64,000 bases of DNA from assembly GCF_000002995.4 (NCBI RefSeq), contig NW_025062476.1, positions 8,926,501 through 8,990,500 on the forward strand, written 5' to 3'. This DNA is from Brugia malayi. Taxonomy: Eukaryota > Nematoda > Chromadorea > Rhabditida > Onchocercidae. The notes under the pieces are model-generated. The model saw only the letters and a list, made by a program, of their open reading frames with translations, had not been told where the DNA came from and did not search any database. Shown here in pieces: positions 51,168 through 64,000 of the stretch (its first letter is position 1; each line of letters starts with the position of its first letter). A program made the translations under genes and the position numbers.

Positions 51168-52918
51168 GAACTAAGCGACCTCACACACACTTCATCAAAC
51201 CTGAAGACTTAATGAAATTTAATCAAAATCAAATTGAAAGGAACCAAACCATTCCATCCTGGAAAACAATGACCAGGCAGCACTGAAAAGAATGAAGATA
51301 ACTCATAAACGCAAAAAAATCGCAGCTTTCCGAAGTGTATGCCACAGATTTCTAGAAACGAAATATTCACCAATATATCTAATATAAGAGAACCCTGATG
51401 ATATACAAAGGAAAATAGGAAACACTTGAAAGGGTTTTTTATTAAATCAGAAGCATATTATCACTATAAAATCAGGCCCTCATCGACATGAAATTTAGGT
51501 CAACTTGGAATACAGACTAATCCGGATGTAAAACCTATTTCCTGCCTCTCCGAACAACTGCTACTCCCCCACCGGATGCAAAATCTATCTGATTCATGCG
51601 AATGACAAAGTTTAAACCAGTAAAGCATTGTAGCGTAGTATTTAGAGTGACAGTATGCACGATTATGTCTCTTCTTATTTTATGTTGAGGGGTATTCTTT
51701 ACAGGTTTTCAAGTTTCATTAGGAGAAATATGTGTGAAATAAAATTTATTCTTGTATACAACATGGTTGTCTCATTTTTTACTGTCCACAGTCTGACATT
51801 CAGTGATTTTAAAAGTGAGGCGGTGAGTTTATGCTTCTTGTTTAACTTTGGAATGAATTACAAAATCTTTGACGGAGCTGATCAGAACTTGAATTCACCA
51901 ATTACATTTCCTCCTAATCGTATGGGACGTGGTTCGTGCCAAAAAAAAATTCTTCACCACATATTTCTTCATTTGATTACATCCATTTTCAGATTCATAT
52001 TGTTTTACCATCAAATATGCTGATGTTTTTCAACATAAGTGATATCGAATCACCATTCAGTGATAAAATACAGCTTCAGGATTTTCTTGCCGTATATCTT
52101 AAACCTTTTTCAGTGTAAATAAAACTATTTAATGTAAATGAACTGAATTTGCTAGAACTTTGAATGGAAATCTTTAAATTGCTATGAAACCACTAGATCG
52201 TTTGCAAGATTGTCGTGTGATCTTTAATAAATAATACTCAAAAGTGGGCTTTAGATACTCACATATCTTTTATGACTAAATTTTAATAAAAATCTTCGAA
52301 AAGTCCATCCGATATTTCTAAATTTGAGATTATAAACAAAAATTTCCCACAATCAATTCTGAAAAATACAACAGACAGTAATTTGATATTACAACATGAA
52401 TGGAAGATTTTGATATCTATGAAATCAGTAGTATGTTTCCTTATATATAATTATGTGATACATATTATTACATTTTCAATGGTTCAATTCTGTTATTATG
52501 TAATTTAGTAATTGAACGTTTTACTAAAAATGCAGTTTGGTATTTTTGAATCATTTTCTTACTTTTTATATATGAGCAAAATTGAACGACTGCGTGAATT
52601 AGCGTGCCTATTTTCTTTAGGATAACATATTCAGAATTTAAAAAATTCCTTTAAAAAGCATAAATTCTGAGTGCGTCATTCCAAAGTGAAAGAAAAATTC
52701 ATTGTTACTTCCCCATTTTAATTCTATTTCAAATCATTGCAAAGAATTGCGCTTCACTATAGTTCTCTTTTTTTAAATATATTCATCTCGTCAAACAACG
52801 CTAAGGACATTGAAATTTCATTGATATAATGATTTCTATATTTAACTGTTAATTATCTTTCTGCTTTTATTTTGCTGACCCGAAAAAAAAAAAACATTAG
52901 ATGTGAAAAGTTTTCTAG
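51168..52918. other. Intergenic region between TMEM9 and a small membrane-protein gene
   Basis: About 1.75 kb between divergently transcribed genes. Open frames at 51655-52118 (plus) are longer than average for this sequence. One ends IESPFSDKIQLQDFLAVYLK, which looks protein-like. I could not find a splice combination or family to support a gene. Confidence 0.4.
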
Positions 52919-53408
52919 ATGGTTTATGGACTATCATTATTCAATACTGTCCTCATCATACTATTTATCATTATATGCACTGTACTTTTTATTGGAAATG
53001 TTTTTCGATTTTCTTGGCTACAAACTAGTACAGTTATTAAAGCGAAAAAACGTAAACGAATGTATCAGGTCAGAGAAACGCTCACTCAATTAATGACCTG
53101 ATTGTTTAGGTGATTAATCAACTAATTAGTTAGCCATGAAATTCTGGTGAGCAATACAATTCTCATCCACTAATTTAGCAGCAATACAATTCTCATCCAC
53201 TATACAGATTCAGGCTCAGTCTCAATTATTATTACTTATTATAGTCTGCTACAGCTCTTTATTAAAGTTGAAATAAAATTATTTAAAACATAAGATTTCT
53301 TAATTGCAGTGCTATGTAGATAGTATCAGAACAATGCAAATGTTACAAGTAGAAACTGTTGGACGCAGCAGAGAAGCATTACAACAAAAATATATAGAGG
53401 TTAATTGA
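52919..53408 (+). CDS. Small orphan single-pass membrane protein
   Basis: Two exons in phase, 52919-53068 and 53310-53408, giving 82 aa. Translation would start with the ATG placed directly after a TTTTCTAG acceptor, the usual arrangement for a spliced-leader trans-spliced nematode mRNA. Residues about 8-30 form one hydrophobic helix (FNTVLIILFIIICTVLFIGN). A strongly basic stop-transfer stretch follows (KAKKRKRMYQ). The second exon after TTGCAG is a hydrophilic, helix-prone tail (MLQVETVGRSREALQQKY). No family is recognised. Support comes from the acceptor at the ATG, consistent splice phases and sensible topology. It could still be a chance model. Confidence 0.45.
53151..53202. repeat. Direct repeat inside the small membrane-protein intron
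   Basis: GCAATACAATTCTCATCCAC occurs at 53151 and again at 53181, a 30-base period, with two more matching bases after each copy. Probably a tandem duplication with partial divergence between the units. Confidence 0.85.
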
Positions 53409-54960
53409 AATTTTCTCCAAGATTATTTGCTTGTTAGAGTCAGTCCAATTCTGTTCGATCTTCCCTCTTTCTGATGGTAGTTTGAGATAGGGACACTGCT
53501 TTGGCGACAGGAAGACAGCTCTTTTTTCAGAGTGCGCAAACTTTGTACACATTTTTTGGAGTACATCGGCAAACGACATTACCAAACGATATGTTTATGA
53601 TTGAAAAGAAACAATGAAGAAAGAATAGAACGACATGATGAAAGGATACAGCCGTTGTATTCTAATATTCCACTTTAAAAAAGAAAATTAAAAAATAAAT
53701 TCTTATTTTCTAATCCATCTCATTTTATTACCTACAACGATGCTTAATTTCATTTATTGCTTACACCACAAGTGATTTGGTAAGATTGCAGAGCAGTGAG
53801 TCAATGTTTTCATTCATTTGCAAATTGTTGCGACAAGTACTGTTGATGGTTCTATCCATAAAAAGAAAGTAGAATAAAGTTTTTTGTTCAATGTAAGAAC
53901 TCCATAAATTATGACATCATGCATGGCATGAAACAAATTCCTTGCACTTGTAAAACAGTGCACACATACATTCATAGCACACTTCTAGCGCAATGGAAGT
54001 TTGCAGGTTGTTTTAGAATTATCGATCATGAATCTTCAAAACAATTTCAGTTTACAAATTCGAAAAACTCGTTCCGCCTTGTATATCTATAAACTTTCTA
54101 CTTTTCCTTCGAATAAAAAGGTCTTTTCAACAATTTTAAAATTGAAAACAGTCACATTTTCATTCATTTCCATTAAAAAGATTTAAAAAAATTCTTCCTG
54201 GCTAACAAATAATTCAACAAATAATTTGAGAAAGTACAAAGTATTTCCATGAAAATTGACCAATGCGTTAAAATCGATGGTCATCTAAGCCACACTTATC
54301 AGCTCAATTTCTTAGAGTAATAAGCAATTAAAAAAAAACTATTAGAGAAAAAATTTTATTAAATTTTTTAGACTTCTAAAAGCATACATAACACTTGTAA
54401 AGTTGGTCGCAAGACATATATATATATATTTGACAATGACTTCTTGAAAAAACATTTCCTGGATATATATGTGGAAATTGAGGTCATTTCCAAATGTGTC
54501 GAACTTTTATTTTATTTGTATTTTTTAAGAATTACTTGCAGTATTTTAAGCATTTCATTTCGTAATCATGAAGAAGATCCTTTTAGCAATATAACATGAA
54601 TTGAGAAAAATATGGTACAGTGTCACATAACGATTTCTAAAATTAAATTAATTAGTGCTTCAACAGTTTTGAAGATGCATTAATATAATAGATGCTAAGG
54701 AGACATTAATTTTATGAAATTATTGTTGTTGCAATTTGGTATCTGCTCGAACTTAATTTTTTTTAGCATCTAGTCGAGCAAACTGTAAAAACAAACGTTT
54801 CTATGCTATTCACTGATACGATGGTATTAATCTTATATAATGTTGAACACCAGTAAGGATCAAGAAAAACTAGGATAGAATACTTCCAAAAAAAAAAAAG
54901 TCATGGAATAAAGCTTGGAAATTGGAAGAAATAAAATTATTCCACCATCAATTTGTCACA
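53409..54960. other. Intergenic region between convergent genes
   Basis: About 1.5 kb of AT-rich sequence containing the 3' ends of the small membrane-protein gene and the K-Cl cotransporter gene. A short AT repeat lies at about 54416-54430. No coding segment is supported. Confidence 0.5.
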
Positions 54961-57900
54961 TCAAGAATTGATTGTGACAACTTCTTTACCACTTCCACCG
55001 ATGAATAAAACTCGTTGAAGATTCAGAGTGAGTGTACTGATGTAACGCATATAGTGCGACAATATTTTTTCTTTACTTACTGGTGGACGAGGAAGACTAA
55101 GAAGGACCAACTGTGAATCTTTCGAATTTCCCACGATAACGTCGTTGAAACGTTTTATTGTTTCCAAAGTACCCTAAAAAATTACCGAGAATCATATTTA
55201 AATGGCTGATTGGTTAACAGCTTTGTCATTAGTTGTTTCGAATAGTTTTCTATATTATGAATAAATGAGTCAGATGAAATATTACGGACAATAAAAGGTG
55301 ACAAATAAATGAGTGACAATTACTTAACAAACATGCATTCAATTTTAGTATTCAGCTGATTATTATTCAATAGTTTATCTTATTGTTATTTTGCTTGAAA
55401 ATTTCAGCTGACTACCCGCTTGTGAAAAAGACTTATTTTTATGTATCAATTATTGAAGAATTTCTTAATAATTCCTTAACCACCTTCCAATTTTCATCGT
55501 TATGAAATCCGATTTCTCTTTGATGGTAAACCGATAAGTAGTCTTTTGAAAATGAAGATAAACCATTCCTGAAGTTACTACTCATCAACTTTTAAAGCTA
55601 TTTTTCTCTATAACTTTAAGAAAAAAATTGAAACTGAAATCTGGAATTTAGAAAATTTAAAAATATATTAAGTAATGACTTACGGAATAAAAGTTGTTTC
55701 TGCTTGCATTTCATTATTTTCACTATCAGCACCTAAATTTCATTTGGTCTACTTAGTAGCAATATATTTCAAAATAAGCTTTTCACTGGGAAAGTTGTGA
55801 AGCGAAAGTTTTAACGCTTCAAAATGCGAAAAAAAAAAGACGGCAATAAAGGTAGACAGAGAGGTGTAAGATTAGGGAATGAAAATAAATTGAGTAAGCA
55901 AACAATAAGGTAATGTTGTACAAATAACAGTGAACAAAGAATTAAGTTAAAATTCGAGGATGGCTAACAACTGATGATAAACAATCTTGTAAAATATATT
56001 TTAATAACGGAAAGCGAACCTCTAATTATTTTTTTGCTTTTGTGGTCATTTTTTTTTTCCTTGGTGGTAATCTGAAAACAACTAGGATTTGTGAAAAAAT
56101 GTTTGCCGTTTAATTGTAGCAAATTTTTTAATTATCAAGGCGACATTTTTATGCTGAAGAAATTGTTGATGAAAATTTTTAATTGAAAAATAAACCATCC
56201 TTTCTAGATTTCCTTCCCTTTGTCATGTTCAAAATCATTTGCTGATAGGATTGGCATATTTTATACTCAACAATGTTTTTGGAACTGTTATTGCGAGTAA
56301 AGAAAATAAATGTCATTTTGCGGCGGTGGGTCAACTAGGAAAGCAATTGGATGTGTTCTTTTAAAAAAAAAAGTGAAAGATTATTTTAAAGTAGCTTCTT
56401 TTAGGTATAAATTTAACCATGAGTGCATCAGCACTATGAATCAGTCCACTCGAAGTTTCAGGTTCATTTCCGTGATTCACATTGTCGTCTACTATCTAAA
56501 TATTTCGTAAAGTCATGTATAAATCATGTACTTATCATTTGCCGCAAAGCACATAACCGAGTATTGAAATTTTTAAGGTTTAAAAATATTTTTTCAAAAT
56601 TTTAAGACCTTTAAAGGTCAAAACTCCAAACTATTAAGTGGTTGAACTACAAATTTTTGAAATTTGTTTAGTTATATTCAATGAAATATGGAAAGCTGAT
56701 AAAATAAGGGAAACCTACAAAAACTGTTGCATCGATACGCAACATGTAAATGTATTTTTGCAGCATTGCTTTTAATTCAACATTTTTTCCCGGTATTTCA
56801 GCGATTGCAAAAATTCTCAATTTACAGCCCCGCCATATCTGAAAAGTGATGCTATAATAATTATGCAACCAACGAACCATTAGCAAGTTTTAGCTCTTGT
56901 TCAGAACCAATGTTCAGATATTATCATAAGTGATATTCAAAGGTAATTCTGACTTTATGTTGTTTGAGAAGGAATGCAGTCAGCATAAGGAGATCACCAT
57001 CAAGTAAAATCCACCATATATCAATATAACCAGTTAGGCGATCGCTAGATGATGATGGGAATTCTGTTATACCTTTGGCTAGCATAATGCATTCATCATT
57101 CGCTACAGCTTCGACCAATTCTACTAAATTAAAGAAAAAGTTGAGATTTTCCATAAAATATGTATGGTTAATGCTTTTTGTTTGTTTTAATGAGAATGCA
57201 AGCTACAAACCACTCTTTTCTTTCGCTTGTTTAACACATCAAATCAATAAATACAAAAATAAAACTCGGAATTCTTTCCTTACAAACACTAATACCAGCA
57301 AAGACTGCGTTTTCCTCTTCTATTTTAGGCCAATTCATTAAGACAGTGTTCGGCTTCAGACCACCAATACCGATACTTTGGAATAACGTCGCAAAGCATC
57401 CATGCATCTGAAAAGCTGTGTATCACACGCTACTTTCTAACTATTTTCAAGTAACTAGACTCTGAAACAAAGTTTAAATTTTTCTTTTCATACTCTGCTT
57501 GATTTTTTGGATCTCAAAGGTTCAAGAAAACTGAAATTGAGAAGTGTTTACTCACTGATATTGCAATATCTTAAATGAAAGTGAATTTAAATTGCAATAT
57601 CTTAATTAAATTCTGTAAATAAAATTTAGGTTAACATAGGTTAACATTTTTTTCCAGTTTTAGGAATTATATCAATTTACCTGATTTTCGTCAAAAAGTA
57701 ACGTTTTGCCAAAACCACGCAAATGAACGCGCAGCATCTCGTGTTGGATCCTCTCTTTCATCTTAAAAATGTCTTTTTCAAGTATTTCGTACTGATTAAT
57801 TGTTCAAGATTAGGATTATTCATTTCACCTCTTCAGCTTTTTGTCGATCACCACAGTTCCAACTAGAACCTTTTATAAGGGCCACCACAATAGCCAGTCC

Positions 57901-60900
57901 GCGTCCTGCTTTTAACTGTCCAGCCAAATTAATTAAATTAACATTCCATTTATCCATGACACTATTGGACCAGAAAGAATCATACACCAAGACAAGCAAT
58001 TGTGGCCTGAAAAGTGATTAAATGAACACTTTTTCAGATGAGTTTAAATACTTTCTCTTCCTACCGCCAGTTTTTCGGATGTGGATCCTTGTCCTCAACC
58101 TTCAGCAAACTGTACTGTGCTGTTGACAGCGCCAAACCTCGTATTCCATCACCCCATTCTTTCTTAGCCCTGCAAAAAAATTTTTAAAAGAAAAAACAAA
58201 CCAGTGCTTTAGTTACTGCATCTGTTGATTATTTATTCATTTATTGCTATTTACCATCAGTTACTCACTTCTGTGAAAATAAATTATCTTTACCCTTTCC
58301 ATTCCACATACTTGTAGATAACAAAAGTCAAAATGATTGAAAATACTGCATACTGCCAATGTGATGCGAACATTATGAAGAAACACAGAGCTGCACCGGT
58401 TAATGATAAGGACCTGAAGATATGGTAACATAAGCAGATGTTAAACATTCTGAACTAGCACGATGAGACAAATTATCAGACGGTGTCAGAAAACCGAAAA
58501 AAATATTTATTACACACTAACTGTTTAGAATAATACTAATGCAATGATTTATTGCTATAAACCAATTCGATATTCCTTTGTTTTATCCCATTTTTTGAAA
58601 CTATGAATTCTTTATCTAAACGTCAAATAGTAAATGTACATGTATCTTCATTGTAAATGTTAATCTGTTAAGCCAGCCCACTTCCTACATCCTTAAAAAT
58701 CTTTAAGAAAAAGGAAAGGATCGCCAGCAGTCTTCCCTTCCTCTTACCCAACAGTACTCTGTATTCCTTTGCTGTTTCAATTATTCGATTGCATATTATA
58801 TCGATTCACATTTATAAAGAAAGTAAATTATCTGGCAGTCAATAAAATTTCACGACAGAGGGAGAGATTCTATGCAAAAACATGAAATGCAACAATTTCT
58901 TTATTTATTACTGCCTTTTAGAAATTATATTAAGTGCATCATTTGATTAGATGGGGTAAAGAATAATACCAGTGATAATAACGGAACCGCGGTCTCCAAT
59001 TCGGTACTTTTAACAATGAATGCAACGCACAGATTAAATTCACAAATGCGTAACACATCAGAAAGAAAAAATCCAGTACTTCAGCTATTTTATCCACAGC
59101 GCCAAGAAGTATAGCAAATTCGGCTATTAATGCTGTTACCAGTAAGCTAAAATTAAGAATAAATTAGGAGGAACTAGTAAAAGTACAAGTCTTAAAATTT
59201 ATTGAAAAATGCAACAATATTCAGTCCTCTATGATTTAATTAGTTAAAAAACTGTCGATACTTAGGCGCAGTAACTGAAATATGTAAGCATCATTTCATA
59301 TTTCATTTTTCGTAATCAAATTAACAAATGCTTTTAAGATAATCTAAAAGAAGTAAAAACTTCGAAATAACTAATTAGCAACTTATCTCAGAAATGGTTC
59401 ATTAGTTCCTGTAACTTTGGAAAAAGGTGCTAATACCGGTATAACATCGTCTTTAGCAATTGACTGTAATAATCGTGGTGCACCTAGAACAATATTAAGA
59501 ACTTGTGAAACCTTATCTCATACTATGGGTTCGACTGAAGAATCAAGCAGTAAATTAAAATAACAAATGCTTTTAAGACAATGTGAAAAAGAGAAAATAA
59601 TTGTGTTTAAATCCACTGAATTTAATTGACACTGACATGTTTTGATCTTTAAAAGTCAATATTGCTCTGATGAAGTCAAGTCATTACTATCTAATTCCCC
59701 AGTTCCCTTTTTTTGCTATCACTATAATTCATCTCTAGATATTACTGTTTTTTTACGACGACAGTAAAAGAATAAATTGAAAGGAATGGACTAAACGATG
59801 TCATCATAGATTCCTTTTAATTGATGTATAATTATGTCCTCATGTGACCAATGAAGAAATATGTTAAATACTCGAAAGATTTCTATTTTGGTAAATGTCT
59901 TTCATAAATAGATCGGCACTTCAATGCTTACTTTAACTTAAGGATATATTTTAAGGATTATACTTTCAATCCGTTCTGTTATTATATCTGTTGAACCAAG
60001 TTAATTTCAAAACATACTGCACAGACACTGTAAGGCGGCACCAAATGTAGATAAGAAAGAGCCAGTGATAACAATCCATGGTGAAGGCCATGATAGCAGT
60101 GCAGCAATCATGGAACTGTCCAAGCTTCTTCCATACCTACGATTTATGGTTGAGTGTTAATTTTATTTCCTCAGTTTACAATTATATCCGAAATACAATT
60201 TTTTTTAATGATCAGACCGACTGTTGTTGTTGGTCTGCACTTTCATTAAATAATTGTTAATTAATTGATTAATCGTTATTATCATTATTATTATTATTAT
60301 CAATTACTGTTGTTATATTATAATTTTTTATGATAATTATAATATTATTACAATTATCACTGTTATGTTATAATTATTATTAGCACCATCCATTAAAAGG
60401 GATATGGATTGGCATAGTTGATCAAATAAGTATAAAAATAATAACTTATCACGTAGAACCGGTCCGGTAATTGAAGCACCGAATAGCAATGCCAATGCGT
60501 AATAAATTGCGGATGTTGTTAATGTTGCAGCGATCGTTCCACATGGAATCGATTTCTGAGGATCTTTCAAGTCACCTAAAATTTCTCTCATTCTAATTCA
60601 ATCACTCATTTTATTCACATCAAGTTTTCTACGTATGAGTCACAGCAAATTACCAGAGTCATAATTTAAATGTGAAAATTTTTGTATTAAATTTATATTT
60701 TTCTTTCTGCAGAATAGTCATGACTTAATTCTTTCCGTGTTGCAGATGAAATGAATATTTGAAGTGTTTCGAGGGAATAAGTGAACAGATCATTCCAGTC
60801 TATGATTTCACACATTAGTAACAGGGGAACGTTTCATTTTCAGTTGCTGGCTGCTACTTTAGAAATCGAAGCTCAGGAAAACTAACCACTCATATTTGTC

Positions 60901-63219
60901 CCCGTCATAATCCCAGTAACAGCTGGAAAGTAGATAGCAAGTAAGATAAAAAAGCTTGTCCGAAAGTCTTGAGAAACTTCCAAACCGGCATCATCAGCCG
61001 CTATATCAGGATAAGATTCACCCGCGTCCATATACATTCGTTTCATGTTATCTACAGATTATATTAAAATTCATATGAAAGCAAGAACATTTGTATTATG
61101 CTTTACGAAATACAAATGGTTGCATTCGTTTAAATTTTAAGTGAAATTCGTAGCTACCATAAAAAGTTTGCATATTGATGCCAGGGAATGCGTTGGTACA
61201 TGCTAACGTTGATGCAGTGAAATGTGTGCAAAAAGATGCTGTTGTACTGTTGCAAAAATCATCCGATATACTGAAATTTAAATTTTAAATTAAATTAAAC
61301 AAATTACAAATCAAAGAAGTAATCACACGATCACAAACTAATAACACTTATCACAATGATGGCGAATGAAAGGTAAAGACACGTAAGATGTACTCTTCGG
61401 ACTTAACGCATCGCTTGCAAAGTGTTGACAGATCGGCGCCATGCGGAAAAAATATTCGTGATTGAAGAAGTTGTTGGTTCAGCATACATACACTGTAATT
61501 TAGTGATTTTTGAATTGGACACAATTTCATCTAGTAGAAAGACTGGAAGATATAACACACTGATTGTTGTTGATGAAATTTGATGAAAACATACTGTTGA
61601 CCGCTATGATTAATCGCTTTTTCCAGACCGCCAGCAAAGCATGCAAGTATAGAAATAATTACGACTAATAGAGACACCTGCAAATTGCAACAGGGAATTT
61701 TTGAACCTCACAGAGAGGATTAATCGATATTAATAGAAAAACATGGTTAAATCGATCAGCTTGCATATTTCGAAAATATTCAAAGAATTCTAAAAAATAC
61801 AATTCGTCTTAAAAAACAAACCGGTGCAATGAGTTGTACAAATCGTACACCCATAGCCACGATTATTACTTCCAATAAAAGAAGTATTGAACCATAAATA
61901 CGATAATTATGTGACATCATCCCCCACATATCTTAAATATTGTGTTTTAAACTTGAAAAAACTGTAAATGATTCAAACTGTTCTTGTATATCATACTCTT
62001 TTTACTCAGTATTTAATATCTTAAAAAAAAAAAAATCAAACCAGTATCAGAGTGTACATCGCTACCGCCAATAGTTAAAGATGGAAAAATGTAGAGCTGA
62101 AAGAAATTTAAAAGTTGGATCATTCACAATAAAGGAAAAAGAAACTCCATATATGATCTGTTACTCGAAAAATGAAAAAGAACCTTTCTAATTTCTCATT
62201 ATTATAAGTCCCAACTCATAATTCAATCAGGAAAATAAAAACTATTTTCACTAATTGCTGTAGTGCTTTATCTGAAATGAACTAAATGGAAAAAAAAAGG
62301 GTTAATTCCATATTTAATTTCATATGAGAACTTTACCAGCATCACTTCAATCCCTCCAATTAAATACATCGATGATGCCACCGTATTCGCTAAATAAAAC
62401 AAAATACCCACAGCACTGCCAAATTCGGCTCCCAAATTTCTTGAAATCATAAAATAAACTCCCCCACTTTCAACAATACCATTTGTTGCTACCGCTGATA
62501 GCGAAATGCTTGTCAATAAAGTCTGCAATTCAATGTGTTTGATAAATAAATTAATAAATTAATGAAATATCATCAGCAGTCCAAATATTCTTTCATTCTT
62601 TTCCAGCTCTAGAAATATGCTTACACATAAGCAACAAAGTAGTAACAAAATCATAGTGTCCACTATGCCAGCTATTCCAACTACCCATGCCAGTCGTATG
62701 AACATTGTCACACCAAGAATATGCTGGATCGTTGGTAAATACACACCAAGCATTACTCCTAGATTAGCCTGAAACAATGAAACTTTGACTTATTGTTTAA
62801 GGAATGTTTAGATATTATATATTGAGGACTTTCTCCCTTCCTCCCCTCATCCCCTCCAAATATTTTGTATTTTTCCAAAAGAATGAAAGTATCTTCAAAA
62901 AAAAATTGAGGATACTTTTGTATGCCAAGAAGTACCATACATTATAGCTTTCATTGCCACCTTGAATGTTTTGTATTGAAAAGAATAAAAAGATGTGTAC
63001 TTTTCTCGTTTCCCACAGATTTCTCTCCTTTGACGTCGGCGTCGTATCAGAATTAACGAACTTTATTTGTCCACTGCGTTCATCTTTCTCATCCAAATCT
63101 ATAAAATTGCTTTTCATCAATGAAAAATTAATTTCACTATTCATAACTTTCAAATTCACGGTTGATACTAAGGAATACTTCCTACAACTGCGAAAAGATT
63201 CATAAGTATCTTTGAACAT
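54961..63219 (-). CDS. K-Cl cotransporter (SLC12 family, KCC type)
   Basis: A 24-exon model with unbroken phases and 1006 aa. Exons: 63219-63001, 62768-62625, 62522-62337, 62096-62042, 61931-61822, 61677-61595, 61492-61355, 61270-61158, 61051-60887, 60575-60446, 60136-60018, 59483-59387, 59146-58970, 58413-58294, 58169-58065, 58006-57829, 57761-57681, 57407-57296, 57123-56954, 56838-56719, 56071-56020, 55732-55684, 55568-55484 and 55173-54961. KCCs export K and Cl together and set cell volume and neuronal Cl. TM1-TM3 read [40 protein letters not shown] and [20 protein letters not shown]. The large Cys-containing loop (about residues 266-370) follows TM5-TM6, as in KCCs. Then come [46 protein letters not shown] and a conserved cytosolic tail ([34 protein letters not shown]) ending VVTINS. 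Intron 12 appears to start with AT. The N-terminus may extend upstream. Confidence 0.94.
60240..60390. repeat. ATT-type low-complexity tract in a cotransporter intron
   Basis: ATT/ATC triplets and TAT runs fill most of intron 10 of the KCC gene and explain the open frame running out of exon 10. Confidence 0.7.
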
Positions 63220-64000
63220 TGCTTCAATTTCCTTCTTCTATTTTTCTTATTGCTTATTAAAATGCTCTTTACTCGGATGGCTAATCCTATTAACAATTTT
63301 ACCACATTCAATAGCAATCAGCTTTTATGAAATTATGATTGAAAATCATGTCAGTTCGGAAATTTGATCCACAATCTTTGAGTTACTAAAACCTTATTCA
63401 CATTTACATTCTTATTTTTCACCAGCTATTCAGCAAGAGTTAAGATCAGCAGTTTTTGCTTTCAGGACATTCAGTGAGGCAATTCATCCAGATATGATGA
63501 CCTTAAAAGTTCAATTTGACCTATATTTCATAAGGATTAAATTATAAAATTGTATAGCAAGTAAATTCACCTTTAGTTACTTTTATTGATGCTTCTTCCA
63601 ATGATGGATGTATTTGAGAAATCATCTTTTCGTTTTGTCTTAAAATCAGATTTAACATTATTTACAAAATCTTTGTTCATGTGAAAACTGATTATACTCG
63701 ATCATTTCGCTTATTTTCATTGTTCAATTGTTCTATTTTCGTATTTAGTAAAAAAAAAAGAAACTTTATATTTAGTAAATTGAAAGTGAAACAAATCAAT
63801 TTGCAAAAAATGCATTGTTCAATGTAAGATAATATAATAAGCGCATGAAATCTGAATTAAAAATCTCAATATCAAAAAAAGAGTGTATACGTTTTTGCCA
63901 CTTTTTTAAATAAATATTCGATCTGATAAGAATTAATGAAAATTACAGATGATTTTCTTCACAACAGGGTAAAAGTAAACTTAGAAAATTACAACATCAC
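63220..64000. other. Upstream flank of the cotransporter gene
   Basis: About 780 AT-rich bases before the first assigned exon of the KCC gene. It may hold the promoter or a further 5' exon. No coding segment or specific site is recognised. Confidence 0.45.

Noticed and set aside
51655..52118. Longer plus-strand frames ending in IESPFSDKIQLQDF
   Set aside because: Possible exon, but every splice combination I tried broke the frame and no family is recognised.
60337..60591. 84-codon reverse-strand frame beginning [10 protein letters not shown]
   Set aside because: It is KCC exon 10 read through its acceptor and donor into flanking introns; the exon itself is 60575-60446.

Overview
This window looks like nuclear DNA of a nematode, most likely a filarial or other spirurid worm. 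It is AT-rich. Its genes are split into many short exons with TTTTCAG-type acceptors. Several starts lie just after a lone acceptor-like site, as expected for spliced-leader trans-splicing. The families (nematode-type KCC transporter, METTL4/DAMT-1, Pax-3, TMEM9, TRMT10C) fit an animal. The genus is inference only. All gene models were built by hand from conserved protein blocks and checked for splice-phase continuity.

Layout, left to right: (1) 27-2958, minus strand, the 5' part of a KDM4/JMJD2 histone demethylase that runs off the left edge. (2) 5031-8001, minus, a complete ten-exon mitochondrial TRMT10C/MRPP1-like tRNA methyltransferase. (3) 10002-11941, plus, a complete EBP2 ribosome-biogenesis protein. 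(4) 12512-14614, plus, an incomplete or decayed ZIP-family metal transporter. (5) 16198-19246, plus, a complete METTL4-type adenine methyltransferase. (6) 22548-23218, plus, a two-exon orphan secreted basic peptide. (7) 26531-32289 and 38272-44567, both minus, two tandem Pax3/7-like genes with eight exons each and identical intron phases. (8) 49553-51167, minus, a complete six-exon TMEM9. (9) 52919-53408, plus, a small orphan membrane protein. (10) 54961-63219, minus, a 24-exon K-Cl cotransporter (SLC12/KCC).

The main points of interest are the tandem Pax pair, in which one copy has an altered recognition helix and a degraded octapeptide, and a run of non-canonical 5' splice sites. Three introns appear to begin with GC and one with AT. 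In each case the reading frame and family alignment leave no good canonical alternative. No transposon, tRNA, rRNA or CRISPR was recognised. Between the genes are long AT-rich stretches with microsatellites and a few GC-richer islands that may be regulatory.
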